Below are positions 10,350 through 20,709 of a stretch of 64,000 nucleotides of DNA, one piece after another. A model generated the notes under the pieces. The model searched no databases. It had not been told where the DNA came from and saw nothing but the letters and a program-made list of their open reading frames with translations. The stretch's first letter is position 1; each line of letters opens with the position of its first letter. This DNA comes from Macrobrachium rosenbergii (Eukaryota; Arthropoda; Malacostraca; Decapoda; Palaemonidae), in NCBI RefSeq assembly GCF_040412425.1, contig NC_089781.1, positions 48,225,203-48,289,202 of the forward strand, written 5' to 3'. Both the position numbers and the translations under genes were made by a program.

Positions 10350-12470
10350 ACTGTAGAAAATTTTAGAGCTTCGAAAGATTTTAAATAGTGGCGTTTAAAA
10401 CACTAGAGGTGATTTCCATCCTGTATACTTGGTAAGTTCAGCAAAATCCATATTATAAAAATAATTAGTGGAGGTAGCTACTGCTCGGATATCATGAACC
10501 CTTTGAACTGAATCTGCTTAGCTTGTTTAATAAAATACAGAATTTGTTGTCTTATAGCATTCAAAGAGAGAGTACCACCTTTCTCCCTGATGAAAAAGAG
10601 GACCCAACTTAAACTGTGGAGTTCTTTGTAGGTAAGACTTTAAGGTATATACTGGACATAATGACTGGTCTTGAGGAAGAGGCACCACCTTCCAGGGGAC
10701 CACCTGTCCTGAGGGTCTTCATTCTTAGCTAGGAACGTATGATCAGGGAAAGGAGGACTTCTCGGACAGAAGGAAATTAACATGATCATCACCTCTAGTG
10801 ATGGCTGATAGCTCTGAAATTCTGGCACCAAGCCAAGCTAATCAGAAACAAGGTTTTCCTTAACAGATCCAAATATGAGCATAGAGAATTATCAATGTCA
10901 GTGGCTAATTTCAAAACATCGTTGAGGAACCAGGTAACGGAAGGAGGGCGAGTTACTGGTCTCAAAACGGGTACATGCTCACAGGGATGGAGGAGAAGTA
11001 TGAATCTGTAAGGTCGATATTAAAACCATTAAAAAATACCTTCTTTTGCTGGCTGATTTAGCTGTAGTAATAGTGGCCAAGGCCTTTTTCAAACAATGAC
11101 CTAAAGAAAGTAACTGTTAGGTTGGTTGTCATAGTTTGAGCTCCAGATGCCTTTAAAAAGGGCGCCAATTTTTGACTGCGAATCGCACTGTCTGAGAGTA
11201 GAATCTCTCTTGTCTGATTCCAAAACAGAGTGTTGACGGGGCCAATGTTTGCTCCTTCTTGGCAGCAAATTTTATAAAGTCCATAAAACCAGTGCATTCT
11301 GAATTCTTATGTTGACAGTCTTTGCTTGTACTAATGGGTCAGTCTGGGTTTGGGATTGATGACACCGCGAACTTGAGTTCTGTAGAGAGAAAACCAGTTG
11401 CTCTTCTCCAATAGGGAGCTACTAGAGCCAATTGGCCGTTGAATGACCTGAGTTTGTGTAGAACTTTAACAACATGTTTATTGGAGGAAACAGATATATC
11501 CTCTCCCAACAATTCCAATCTATGGACATCGATCCGCGGCTAAAGCCTGAGGGGTCCAGGTTGGAGCCACGTAACAGGGAAGCTTGTGATTGCCCGTACA
11601 ACAGATCCACCTGAGGCCCGAACCCGGCGGCGAATCCACTTGAAGGAGTCCCCGTCCAGAGACCACCCGCCTCCAACGGAGTAGTCCTGGACAGGGAGTC
11701 CGCCACCACGCCCCGCACTCGCTAGGTGGGTGGCTGACAGATGCCAGCCGCTTTGTTCGCCAAGGAGAAGATAGCTGCCACCATCACCTGGTTTACGCGA
11801 CCTGGATTTGGAGCCGCCCCTCTGATGCAATGAACCACCACAGTGTTGTCCAGCACAAGCCTGATGTGAACTGCCGGGCGAAGTTTTTGAGTGTTAGAAA
11901 CACTGCCATAGCTCAAGGTGTTTATGTGAAACTGTTGGAACATTGTAGACCACGTTCCTGAACTTTTGTTTTGAAATGAGTACCTCCCCAACCGCTTAAT
12001 GAAGTGTCCGTGGTGGATTACCAACGCTGGAGGGGGAAATGGAGTGAAAACTGACTTCGACAGGCCACTGGTTGTGGGACCATGGCCGGAGTCTTGTCTT
12101 CAAGATTCGGATTGAAGAGACTTGCCTCTGAGCCTGACATTGGCTCGCCTCCGCCACACCTGTTTATATCTTTTAGTTTCGCTTTCAAAAGCAGGTCCGC
12201 TACTGAGGCGAATTGAAGGAGCCGAATTTTCTTGAGACCGGCGGATGCTGCTTTGTCCTCAAAATTTTCTCTGGTAGCGGCGGTAATCTCTTCCGCTTGG
12301 GTGGCGGGAGGGACAGTTCAGGTCAGGTCCCATTGGAGGCCTAGCCACTGGAACCGGGATTCGGAGTCAGGCGGGACTTCTCCTGTTCAGCTGAAAGCCT
12401 AACGACCCAGAAACTTGATCACTATGGTCGTAGCCTTCCTGCACCCAGAAACTGTCGAGCCCAGATTATC
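10350..12470 (-). pseudogene. DIRS-B RNase H and tyrosine recombinase, copy 1 (broken)
   Basis: This is the degenerate counterpart of 23395-25568. Recognisable pieces are the recombinase region (about 10985-10350), the segment with Gly-Ala-Gln-Thr-Met-Thr near 11150, and the Ala-Asp-Ser-Leu-Ser-Arg box near 11700. At about 11000 this copy keeps a few bases that unit 2 has lost and remains open there, so each copy has private lesions. It is non-functional as written. Confidence 0.7.
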
Positions 12471-13240
12471 TAATCGTCCAGGTAAGCCGCCAGGGAGACT
12501 CCCCGGACCGTAGCTGCAAGAACGACTGTTTCTGCCAGTTTGCAAAAATTCTGGGGCTACATTGAGTCCGGAAAGGCATGACTCTGAAGGAGTAGGCTTG
12601 TTTCCCGAGTTGAAACCCAGGAAGGGAGAGAGAAGTTCCACGCAACCGGGGACGTGATAGTAAGCGTCTGAAAGATCGATAGAGGTGGTGACGGCTCCAT
12701 GCGGAAGTAGAGTCCATTACCTGAGCTACCGTAAGCATCGAAAACTTGTCGCATCTTATGTAGCGATTTAGACGTGATAGATCTAGAATCACTCTTTGTT
12801 GACCGAATCTTTCTTTGGAACAGTGAACAACCTGCCTTGAAATTTGAGGTGCCTTACTTTCTTTATTGCTCTCTTGTTGAGAAGCTCTGTCACAAAGTCC
12901 TGTAGGGTTTTGGAGGGTTGGTAAAACCTGGTCAAAGGAGGATCCTTGATCCAGCTGCAACCCAGACCTTGGACACAATGCTGTGTGCCCAGGGGCTGAA
13001 GGTCCACTGGTCTTTGAACCAGTAGAGGCGACCACCTACCTGACTGGTCTCAGTGGGAGGAAGAGGGTTTGCTTCCTCTACCACAGCCTGATTTTCCCCG
13101 AGAGGCGGATCCAGCTCTACCTCTGTATGGGGCGACCCTGCCTCCCCTTGCACTTCTATTAAGGCCGTGAAAGACACCACGGCCCTCATAGGAGGAGTTG
13201 TGCGCGGAGAAGAGACATGCGATGGTGCAGCAAGGGGTTG
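12466..13240 (-). pseudogene. DIRS-B reverse transcriptase, copy 1 (broken)
   Basis: It matches the RT ORF of unit 2 in pieces, including Val-Ile-Leu-Asp-Leu-Ser-Arg-Leu-Asn near 12785 and the polymerase segment to 12473. The codon after Leu-Asp-Asp is TAG (12470-12472), as in the other two DIRS-B copies. Several one-base indels split it into frames of 60-190 codons. Confidence 0.7.
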
Positions 13241-14145
13241 GGCTGGTTGAACCAGCACGTATTGGTGGGGTTGAGCCTTGGAGGTAGAGGGTTGGCCTAC
13301 CGCCGAGACTGGGACAGCTTGAGCCACTGTCTGGGGATGAGGCCTCCTTCTCCTGAAGCGTTCCCGACTAACCCTGGGAACTGCCAGCCGGGAGTTTTTT
13401 TTTTCCGTTTGAAGGCGGAAATACCCCACCTAGCGCGGCTTTGATTAGCCCTAGTAGCTTCGCTCAGGACCTTCGAGACTTCGTCCTCTGGGAAGAGATT
13501 AGTTGCCCAGATGGAACTCTTCATGAGCTTATTAGGCTCATGGCGAATGGTGGCATCCGCGAAAATGAATTTACGACGCTCCAACTTTAACCATGAAGTC
13601 ATACAGGTCTGACTGAAAACCTGCCAACAGGATTTAGCCAGAACCTGGAAGAGCTGTTAGCTCTGCATGAGACGGCGACCGCCTCTGACAGACACAAGGA
13701 ATTCAAAGACCAGCTCAGTCTTGTCCTTGCCTCGAACTCCGTCTTCAGGAGAGCTTCTGGGAGTTTGGGAAGCTGCTCACTGAATTGCGAGGACGCACAG
13801 AAAGCATCTAATTTACCCACCGTAAAGGTGGATGGGCGCATCCCTCCAGAACTCCTCACCTCCGGGAATACCAGGGATGTGGAGTCCGTCTCCCTGAGCT
13901 GAGGCAAGGGTTTGCCTTGGCAAGCAGGCCTGGGCCGTCGCCAAAGCAACTTTATTCAGTCAGGAGTGGGTAACTTGTCTCCTAAGGAGAACATGGTATA
14001 GTTCCCCTTGAACGGGTGGAGTTTTGTATTCTCCGCTTGCCACTCCGTGAGAGTCTAAGCAGAGCCGATTGTTAACTTGGTCCCTAGGGAAGATCACCGT
14101 CTCCTTTGGGACCTTATCTGATCGCACCCAGGCTTCCTCCGTCAG
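13100..14145 (-). pseudogene. DIRS-B Gag, copy 1 (broken)
   Basis: It corresponds to 26155-27245 in unit 2. Open pieces at 13602-13297 and 13949-13599 carry the Ala-Thr-Ile-Arg-His-Glu-Pro-Asn and Phe-Pro-Glu-Asp-Glu-Val motifs shared by all DIRS-B/B' Gags here. A T-run at about 13395 is expanded relative to unit 2. Confidence 0.65.
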
Positions 14146-14154
14146 CCAGCTAAC

Positions 14155-14480
14155 AGAAGTTTGTACTACTTGTGTCAATCTTGGGCTGAAGTTTGTTGCG
14201 CCGGGTTTCGCTCTAGAAGAAGAGAAACCAATTGCTCTTCGGCAGTTGGGTGCCACAAATTACTACTTAACTTTCTTGAATGATCTGAGTTTGTGTAAAA
14301 CTTTCATTAGTAGGTTTATTGGTGGAAACAAATAAATCCTTTGCCCACCTGTTCCAGTCTGTTATTGCATCCAATGGGTGAGCTAGAGGGTCTAGATTGG
14401 GAGCAATGTAACACAGAAAACTTGTGGTTGCTCTCTGTGGCAAACAGGTCACCTGGAACCCGGTACCTGAGAACCGTCCT
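14155..14480 (-). pseudogene. DIRS-B' RNase H/recombinase fragment, end of unit 1
   Basis: It matches 27250-27583 (recombinase N-terminal part and the region after RNase H). It stops abruptly at about 14472, where unit 2 starts with DIRS-A Gag, so no intact protein is encoded. Confidence 0.7.
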
Positions 14481-15100
14481 CAGTGTCACTGCATTGTTAC
14501 ATTCTAACCCTTTCTGTAAGGACCTGTTAGAGGAGTCTGTTGTGGCTCAACTCAACGAGCATGCCCATCAACAGAATTGTACACGTATACGCTCTTCTGG
14601 GAAAAGAGGAATTCAAGAAACAAAGAACCCAAAATTTCCCTTTACCCAACCCCAAAAAAGGCTCACTTTGATCAAAAATCATATACGCCTTCAGTCACCC
14701 CCAAAAATTTTTCCTCAAAAAACAGATAGGTGGTCAGAAGAGACAATTCCATGCAAAGGGACAACAACAACTTCAAGGCCATCCTTTTTCACAAGGTCCA
14801 AAAACCATCTCATAGGGGAAAAAGGAAAAACAACACCTGGAGTGTCTATCAAAGGTGAAGGCAGAGGAGGCGGCAGATACCAAGAGGAATTATATTGGTT
14901 GGGGGTCAGCTTTGATGACATCACAGACAATGGAAGTTTTCCCTGTGGGGGGACAGAAACTTGCGTATATTTGCCACCAAGTATGTCTCTTCATTGTCCT
15001 CAAAATGGACTCATCCAAGAGAAGAGTGATCCTCAACCAATTAACACTGAGCAAGCACATTGTTGGCCGAAAGTTTTGGATAATTACTGTTGCCTAAAGT
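14481..15100 (+). pseudogene. DIRS-A Gag C-terminal part, copy 2
   Basis: A 268-codon frame (14341-15147) spans the duplication junction; only the part after 14481 is DIRS-A Gag. It includes a Lys-rich stretch and a Gly-Glu-Gly-Arg-Gly-Gly-Gly-Arg box near 14860, consistent with a nucleic-acid-binding tail. The portion before 14481 is antisense DIRS-B', so this long frame is a junction artefact and not a gene. Confidence 0.5.
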
Positions 15101-15104
15101 ACAT

Positions 15105-15690
15105 TGAATCATTTCAAAAGAGGCTCAGGCAGTTTCTGTGGATCTGAAAGATGCACACTGGCACATCCCTATAGCAGTTCCCTTCCGCCCCTTCCTAAGG
15201 TTCCGAATAGGGAAAGGTACGTACAGATTCAAAGTCATGTCCTTTTGGCTAAATATTGCCTAAAGAATATTTTTCAAAACTAGCAATGGTATTCGTTCGA
15301 GAACTCAAACAAAAAGATCTGGGGGCCCACAAAAAAAGTGCTTGAAAAACCTAAGAGCAATGGCCAACAGACTACAGTACAGTCAAAAGGTTTTATTATA
15401 AATTTCAAAACATCCTGCCTCACTCCCAGCAGACATCCTGCCTCACGCCCAGCAGACATTTTCAGTGGTTGGGACTGTGTTGGGATACTCTTCACGGCCT
15501 GTTGTCTCTCCCATCATACTCAAAACAGAATAAGGCAAGCCCTCAAAGGTTCCTTGCACAGCCCGGAGTTTCAGATGGCTGCAGTTCTCGTCAGTAATAG
15601 ATCCAATACATAGATTTCAACTAAAAATGTGAACAAATTCTGGCTATCGCATGCAAGAAAAAAGATGCGAGACAGACCTCATCAAAGGAT
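15105..15690 (+). pseudogene. DIRS-A reverse transcriptase remnant, copy 2
   Basis: The palm motif Val-Asp-Leu-Lys-Asp-Ala-His-Trp-His-Ile is at about 15138 and Phe-Lys-Val-Met-Ser-Phe at about 15230. The YxDD box that should follow within about 100 bases is missing, as in copy 1. The thumb-side motif appears near 15465 in another frame. The element is inactive for reverse transcription. Confidence 0.6.
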
Positions 15691-15739
15691 TAAAAGAGTT
15701 GGGGAGATACTTCGGCCTTAGATTTGGAAGGAATCTCTA

Positions 15740-16345
15740 ATGAAACAGGTCACCCTGACTTCTCCATCTGTATGAGTGACAAACTCACAGGTGCCTCGTT
15801 GACAGGTTGGGAGGACATTAGGAGGATTGTCAGGTGGCAGGGAGGTGATCAGCCACTCAGGAATTGTTATATCAAGTTTCTGGAGCTGATGGCTGTCTTT
15901 TTGTCCCTCAAAAAAACTCAAACCTCCAGAAGGGAGAGAACATAACCATAATATCCTACATCAAGAGGTCTGGATCACATTCACCTCCTCAATGTGGTAA
16001 TGTTAGCCATCCTTCGGATGGCGCAGGCAAGGAAGTGGCACATGTCTGTAGTTCACCTCACAGGGTGTCTCATTGTAATAGCAGACTCTCTATCAAGGAA
16101 AACGACAGCCTCAACAGAGTGGATGTTGGACAACCACTCTTTTCAAATAATGGCCAACATCCTTCCACAACCGGAAGTGGACCTGTTCGCCACATACTAG
16201 AATCACAAACTCCTAATGTATGTGTCTCCAAACCTGGACAGTCACGCAACAGCAAGAGATGCCTTCCTTAAGACTGGAACAAGGGGTGGATGATAATTTT
16301 TCCTCCATTGTCCCAGATTTCAAAGGTTTTGAGCAAACTTCTAAC
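15740..16345 (+). pseudogene. DIRS-A RNase H and linker, copy 2
   Basis: Motifs are the same as in copy 1: Gly-Ala-Ser-Leu-Thr-Gly-Trp near 15790, Leu-Glu-Leu-Met-Ala-Val-Phe near 15880, Ala-Asp-Ser-Leu-Ser-Arg near 16080 and Val-Asp-Leu-Phe-Ala-Thr near 16178, followed by a stop. The first catalytic Asp position is not readable. Frames shift near 15905. Confidence 0.65.
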
Positions 16346-17440
16346 CTTCATGGGAATAGTGTACTTAACAGGCCCAAATTGGCCAAACAGGCATTGGTTC
16401 CTATTACCTCAACAACGGACAAAAAGATCAATTCCACTGTCGTCCGCTGTTCTATCCCAGACAGTAGGAGGGAAGTCTCTCCTTTCGAAGCCGAGACCTT
16501 CACGTATAGATTTTTTAAAAATGCCTATCATGATAATTACTCACTCAACATTGCTAGGTACCTAGTGCAAAAATTACGGACTTCTATCCAGCATTACCAG
16601 TCCGTATGGAAGATATGGTTAGATTATATCCATACTTAGAGCCCAGTTGAGATTCCTATAGAAACTTTTTCTTATATACCCCTTTGAAGACAAATGCCTT
16701 GTGGTTACAACAGTCATGGCATACAAGGCTGCATTAGTGGAACCCTTGGTTTATGGATTCGGGATTGACTCCAGTATAGAAGTTGTCACTTCCCTTCTGC
16801 AGTCTTTTGCTCTACAAAGGCCCACTCCCGAAAGGCTTCCAATTGCTTGGTCCCTGAACAAGGTGCTTAGACTTCTATCAACCCCTCAATTCAGTGGACC
16901 CAATACAACCACAACGCACAGGCTACAGAATGTGATCTTCTTGATTGCATTAGCATCAGGAGCTCGTACAGTATTAGTGAACTGGGCTCTCTTAGATGGG
17001 GACGATGCATCACGCAAATAACTGACCATCAGTTATTATTGTCCCCTGGCCCATCATTCCTGGCCAAGAATATGGATCCTTTAAAAAGGAAATCCATTCT
17101 TATAAGAAAATTCAATTTAGCAGACAAGACATTACGCCTGGTTCAAGCACGTAAGGTTTACCTAGAAGTCACGGCAAACACCCCAGAAGGTCCTATTTTC
17201 CTACACCTAGCACAAACTAACCACTCTCCCTACAAAGACTGAGAACGATTTTAGTGTTTTCTCATTAAAAAGGGAAATCCACACTCTTCCTGTAGGTCAC
17301 ATGATGTTAGGAAAGTATGTCTTTGGCCTTCTTCAGAAATGTCTCTTTCAAAGAAGTCTCCAAATGTATAGGTGTGGTCATCAGTTAAATCATTGCCACA
17401 TGTTTGAAAAAATTCGACTACACTGTGTATCAGTAGGTGG
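16346..17440 (+). pseudogene. DIRS-A tyrosine recombinase, copy 2
   Basis: Open pieces carry the core-binding region (Ala-Arg-Tyr-Leu-Val-Gln-Lys-Leu near 16552), then a catalytic-domain segment with Ile-Ala-Leu-Ala-Ser-Gly-Ala-Arg near 16945 (first catalytic Arg), a Pro-Gly-Pro-Ser-Phe-Leu-Ala-Lys-Asn segment near 17045, and His-Asp-Val-Arg-Lys near 17298 (His-x-x-Arg box). A stop after Tyr-Ile-His-Thr (16639) and frame changes near 17020 and 17310 break it. The C-terminal Tyr-bearing part near 17400 is degraded. Confidence 0.7.
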
Positions 17441-17454
17441 CATAGTTAGTCTTA

Positions 17455-17635
17455 ACCATTATTTTATCATAAAAATGTATATTTAGTCGTGAAAATACAA
17501 TAATTAGTGAATATTGCTCTATGAAAAACCCGTGAATTACATAATTTTCTGCGAATAATTTTGAGATAGGCTCCACAGAAAATCTGCGAATCAGCCGCAA
17601 ATCCAGAACCGCAAAAGGCGTGGGTCAACTGAAAT
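17455..17635 (+). mobile_element. Fragment of pogo-like MITE, unit 2
   Basis: It is the counterpart of 4455-4620: CTGCGAAT-type motifs and TTAGTGAATATT typical of the right half of the MITE at 20710. It has no terminal repeats of its own. Confidence 0.55.
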
Positions 17636-17639
17636 TATG

Positions 17640-19748
17640 TACGTATATGAAAAAAATTAACTAATGATTTTCAGTAATAAAACTCCCAATTAATGAAACT
17701 TGAAAAATACTCATAGTTCACAGCACAGCAAAATCTGAATGCATGACAAAACTGATCCTTGGAGGGTGTACCACCAGGATTTAACGATTAAGCCCAGCTG
17801 CAACATTATTAAGGAACAAATTCTTTTTACAGGTGCTTAAGATTAGGCACTTGGCTTTCTGCAACGATGTCTATGAATTTTGCCAGATTGGCAGCACGAC
17901 ATAGAAATGTTCTGGCGCGACCCGGGTAACAACAATCTGCTACAAACACAGACCAGTTACTGTCACCACTCCCAGAAGTGGATTAATGGGGATCTCAGCC
18001 AATTTGTGCACTGTGTGAGAATGGTGAAGGAAAACTGCATCTCTGTTGGCAAGGGAAAGAGCCTTTTGCCTCAAGTCCTTTTGCACTTATCACTGTTTCG
18101 ATCAAGGCACTATGCTGGCTAAAACCAACTATGAGAGAATTCATTGAAATTTGTAGGCCTGTCTTCTGAAGCCCTTGATAACCATTACAATAAGCCCTTT
18201 AAGGACAAAGAGCAGATAAGAGCAGATACGCTTAAAAATAAAGAATTGTTGAAAACTTTAACAATCAAATGATGAAAATACACAATGAGTAGCTTGACTA
18301 GTAAATTCGACTAAAAAGCTGAATGCTTATGAAAAGGAAATGGGAACTTGATAAACAGGTTTTTCTTAACTATTGTATGTGTATGGTTTTTCTTACAATT
18401 TATTGTATGTGTATGGACTCGTAAAGCCCACAAAACATTTTTTCCTGCAAGGCTAGTAATTAACTCAGTTCTGCAATGTACAGTAAAACAAAATGCTTTG
18501 TCAATATTCTAAAACCACTTGTTTGGTAATGATTTTTTTTGAATTTTGATTTAGTATCTTTTTCACCAAAATACCTTCTGATTTGTTCGAAATTTTGCCC
18601 TGCACACTATAGTCTGCTGAGTGTACTTAATCAAAAGGGGGTGTGGAATGGGTGGAGCAGTGTGATAAATGGACTTCCCTTATCATAAATAAAGTAATTG
18701 AAGGCTCCCTTGTGATTCTTGAAAAGAAGACCGTACTGTAATTGAGAAATGCATCTAATCATAATTAAGGGCCACTTGTAGCAGTATTTTAATATTTAAG
18801 TTAAAATATTGCTACAAGTGGCATACAACAGTATTAATGAAGACTGTAACAGAGCAATCCTCGTGTGTTGCCAAATCTGCACTTACCTTAGAGTAATAGT
18901 GGAAAAGAAGATAACTGTTGTTTTGGGTCGGCAACTCTGAATCAACCCATTTCATCTTCATGTCAGTGGTGAAAGGTGAATGGGAGGGCCCCTTCCTTTT
19001 TGATGACTAGTGGGGTGACTAAAGAGAGGAGAACATACTGATTAACTGTGTCATGTATGTAGATGAGAGAAGGTAACATCAAATTTCAGGTTCTATAGAA
19101 GAGGTTTTAAAATAATGATGTTGATAAAGTCATTGATGTCCCAAAAACTGTTAATATTATGTATGGTATTTAACCATTTTTATCTGCTGGTAGATCATTA
19201 GAAATTGCATCACATTTTTACCTTTAAACCATTGTCGTCATGATACTGAATGACCAAACTGTTCCAGTGTCAGGTCACTGGACCAGACTGTCACTGGATC
19301 AAATCAGATCAAATATTTATTTGGAGTGCATTTACCATATCAGACTCATAAAGTACATTTTATCCAATTTTACTGAAGAGATGGTAACCTCATAAGAAAT
19401 TTGAGTCACTTCATTAGCTTGTTTAAGCACTGGCTCTTGTGCTGTTTGGTAATTTTGCAAAACATAATTATTACTTCTGTAAGAATCTTTGAATAATTTA
19501 TGCCATTGAAAGTATTTTAAAGATTTTATTGATTTTTATTTTTTGTCAACCGAAATTCCTAAAATTTGTACTGCTATCCATGCCCAGGGAGCTATGGATT
19601 TTTCGTTCACATATTCCTACTGTCATGTTTGGTTCTTCTTACCTCTCTCTCCTCAGTGTCAGTAATGTTCAAGTAAGATGTCTTACTAGTTTGAATATAT
19701 GTTGATCTTAACTTTATACTTAATAAAATATATCCTTTCTTCTTTCAG
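17640..19748 (+). other. AT-rich spacer, probably last intron of HMG-CoA synthase (unit 2)
   Basis: The interval ends in a good acceptor: a pyrimidine-rich run and CAG at 19748. I searched it for the penultimate HMG-CoA synthase exon (the segment ending Leu-Arg-Glu-x-Thr-His-His) and did not find it. The 81-codon frame of unit 1 recurs at 17880-18122 and the hairpin at 18771-18822. Nothing else is supported. Confidence 0.5.
18771..18822. repeat. Hairpin (inverted repeat), unit 2
   Basis: GCCACTTGTAGCAGTATTTT and its inverted partner ending GCTACAAGTGGC form a stem of about 22 bp with one G/A mismatch and a short loop TATTTAAG. It is conserved with unit 1. Confidence 0.75.
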
Positions 19749-19951
19749 CACCATACTCTCCTGTTGGCAAGGTGGAATCTTTGTTCCCTGGTACTTGGTA
19801 CTTGACACACATAGATGAAATGCATCGTCGTCAGTATGAACGCCGTCCCCTGATTTGTGTTGATAGCACAGATTGTGTTTCAAGTACATCGTTGAATTTA
19901 GTTAAGGAATCAACGTTTATGTCAACAGACCCTTTGCCACAAAATGTTTAA
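19749..19951 (+). CDS. HMGCS1: Hydroxymethylglutaryl-CoA synthase, last coding exon
   Basis: The exon follows a strong 3' splice site and reads 66 whole codons to TAA (19949-19951), entering with two bases of a split codon. The N-terminal part has Pro-Tyr-Ser-Pro-Val-Gly-Lys-Val-Glu, then Phe-Pro-Gly-Thr-Trp-Tyr-Leu near 19787, then Asp-Glu-Met-His-Arg-Arg-Gln-Tyr near 19815. Gly-Thr-Trp-Tyr-Leu followed by Asp-Glu-x-His-Arg-Arg-x-Tyr is the hallmark C-terminus of eukaryotic HMG-CoA synthase. That enzyme condenses acetyl-CoA and acetoacetyl-CoA to HMG-CoA in the mevalonate pathway, which in arthropods feeds juvenile-hormone-type sesquiterpenoids such as methyl farnesoate. The last ~35 residues are Ser/Thr-rich and not conserved. 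Upstream exons are not in the window. The exon sits between two DIRS elements. Confidence 0.85.
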
Positions 19952-20709
19952 TAATTGAATATGCTGTAAAATACTAGGATGAACTTTGCTATACTGTTAG
20001 CGGTTGTTACACAGTTACCATACATGCCTTTGTTTTCTTAAATTTTTTGTCTCTCGAGATGCATGCAGTTCAGAGGTATTTCCAATAATATTTTTTTGAT
20101 TTTGTTATTACTTGTTTTTATGTGGTTCCTACCAAGTACTGCTTTACAAAAAAATTACTGTTGATGTTACTGTTCATATTCATGGTAATCATTTTCTTTT
20201 TATAATAATTTTCTTTTTACTTGTTTAATAACTTTGTTGTTGAAGTGTATTTCAGTATTCTTTGAGGATGTTTCATAATTATATGTATGTACCATATTGT
20301 AAAAAATATTTGGAAGAACTTTGGTTTACTGCAGGTAGTTGCCAGGGCCATCAGTCTTAACATTATAGGCCCCGGTCAAGTCAGTGCACTGTGGCCCCTG
20401 CTTACACAACCACTTACAGGAAGAAAAATTTAAATGTTTGATAAAATTTAACATATATTTATTGTATTGGTACTTCCAACAAACTCACTGTAAAAAAAAC
20501 ATGGTGTACAGCAAAGATTAATCAACACAAACGTTTGAACACTATAGCATGAACCCTGTAAAACACAAAAATTTCAACATGTTAATGATAGTCAATTGGT
20601 AAACCATTCAGATGGAGATGGCACAGTATGAAATTAGGATGAATTATTTATCATCAATGAAGTGTTCAACACAAATATTTGCAAAATTTCTTTGCAGAGA
20701 ATTGCTTTA
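19952..20709 (+). other. Probable 3' UTR and flank of HMG-CoA synthase, unit 2
   Basis: The sequence is AT-rich with no coding frame of note. Candidate AATAAA signals occur only much further downstream (for example 21615-21620), so the transcript end cannot be fixed. Confidence 0.4.

Larger units (their letters stand above)
9313..14472 (-). mobile_element. DIRS1-like element DIRS-B fused to DIRS-B', copy 1
   Basis: This minus-strand DIRS1-like retrotransposon has an outer terminal repeat at 9313-9362 and an internal complementary region at about 9710-9800. Reading from high to low coordinates it holds Gag, RT, RNase H and tyrosine recombinase. At about 14145 the Gag sequence jumps into the recombinase N-terminal and RNase H part of the related DIRS-B' (14155-14472), the same fusion as in unit 2 and in the third copy. 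Small indels break all ORFs far more than in unit 2. Confidence 0.8.
1473..14480. repeat. Head-to-tail 13-kb duplication, unit 1
   Basis: The 13.0-kb unit begins at the motif CAGTGTCACTG inside the DIRS-A Gag region and ends inside the DIRS-B' RNase H region at about 14472-14480, where the same motif restarts. It contains DIRS-A, the HMG-CoA synthase exon copy, a hairpin, a pogo-like MITE and the fused DIRS-B/B' element in the same order and orientation as unit 2. Differences from unit 2 are mostly one- or two-base indels in short runs, so the copies are recent or one is poorly polished. Confidence 0.9.
14481..17440 (+). mobile_element. DIRS-like retrotransposon DIRS-A, copy 2 (5'-truncated)
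   Basis: This is the same element as 1473-4440, with the Gag N-terminal part cut off at the duplication junction. It is better preserved than copy 1: the RNase H segment at 15994-16200 and the recombinase pieces at 16220-16639 and 16701-17021 are open, but several frame changes remain. It reads into the host spacer at about 17440. Confidence 0.75.

Noticed and set aside
14341..15147. A 268-codon frame spanning the 13-kb duplication junction
   Set aside because: Its first part is antisense to DIRS-B' and its second part is DIRS-A Gag; it is a by-product of the junction.
17860..17930. Possible penultimate HMG-CoA synthase exon containing Ala-Arg-Leu-Ala-Ala-Arg
   Set aside because: It superficially resembles the Arg-Leu-x-x-Arg segment, but the following Leu-Arg-Glu-x-Thr-His-His block is absent and frames do not connect to 19749.
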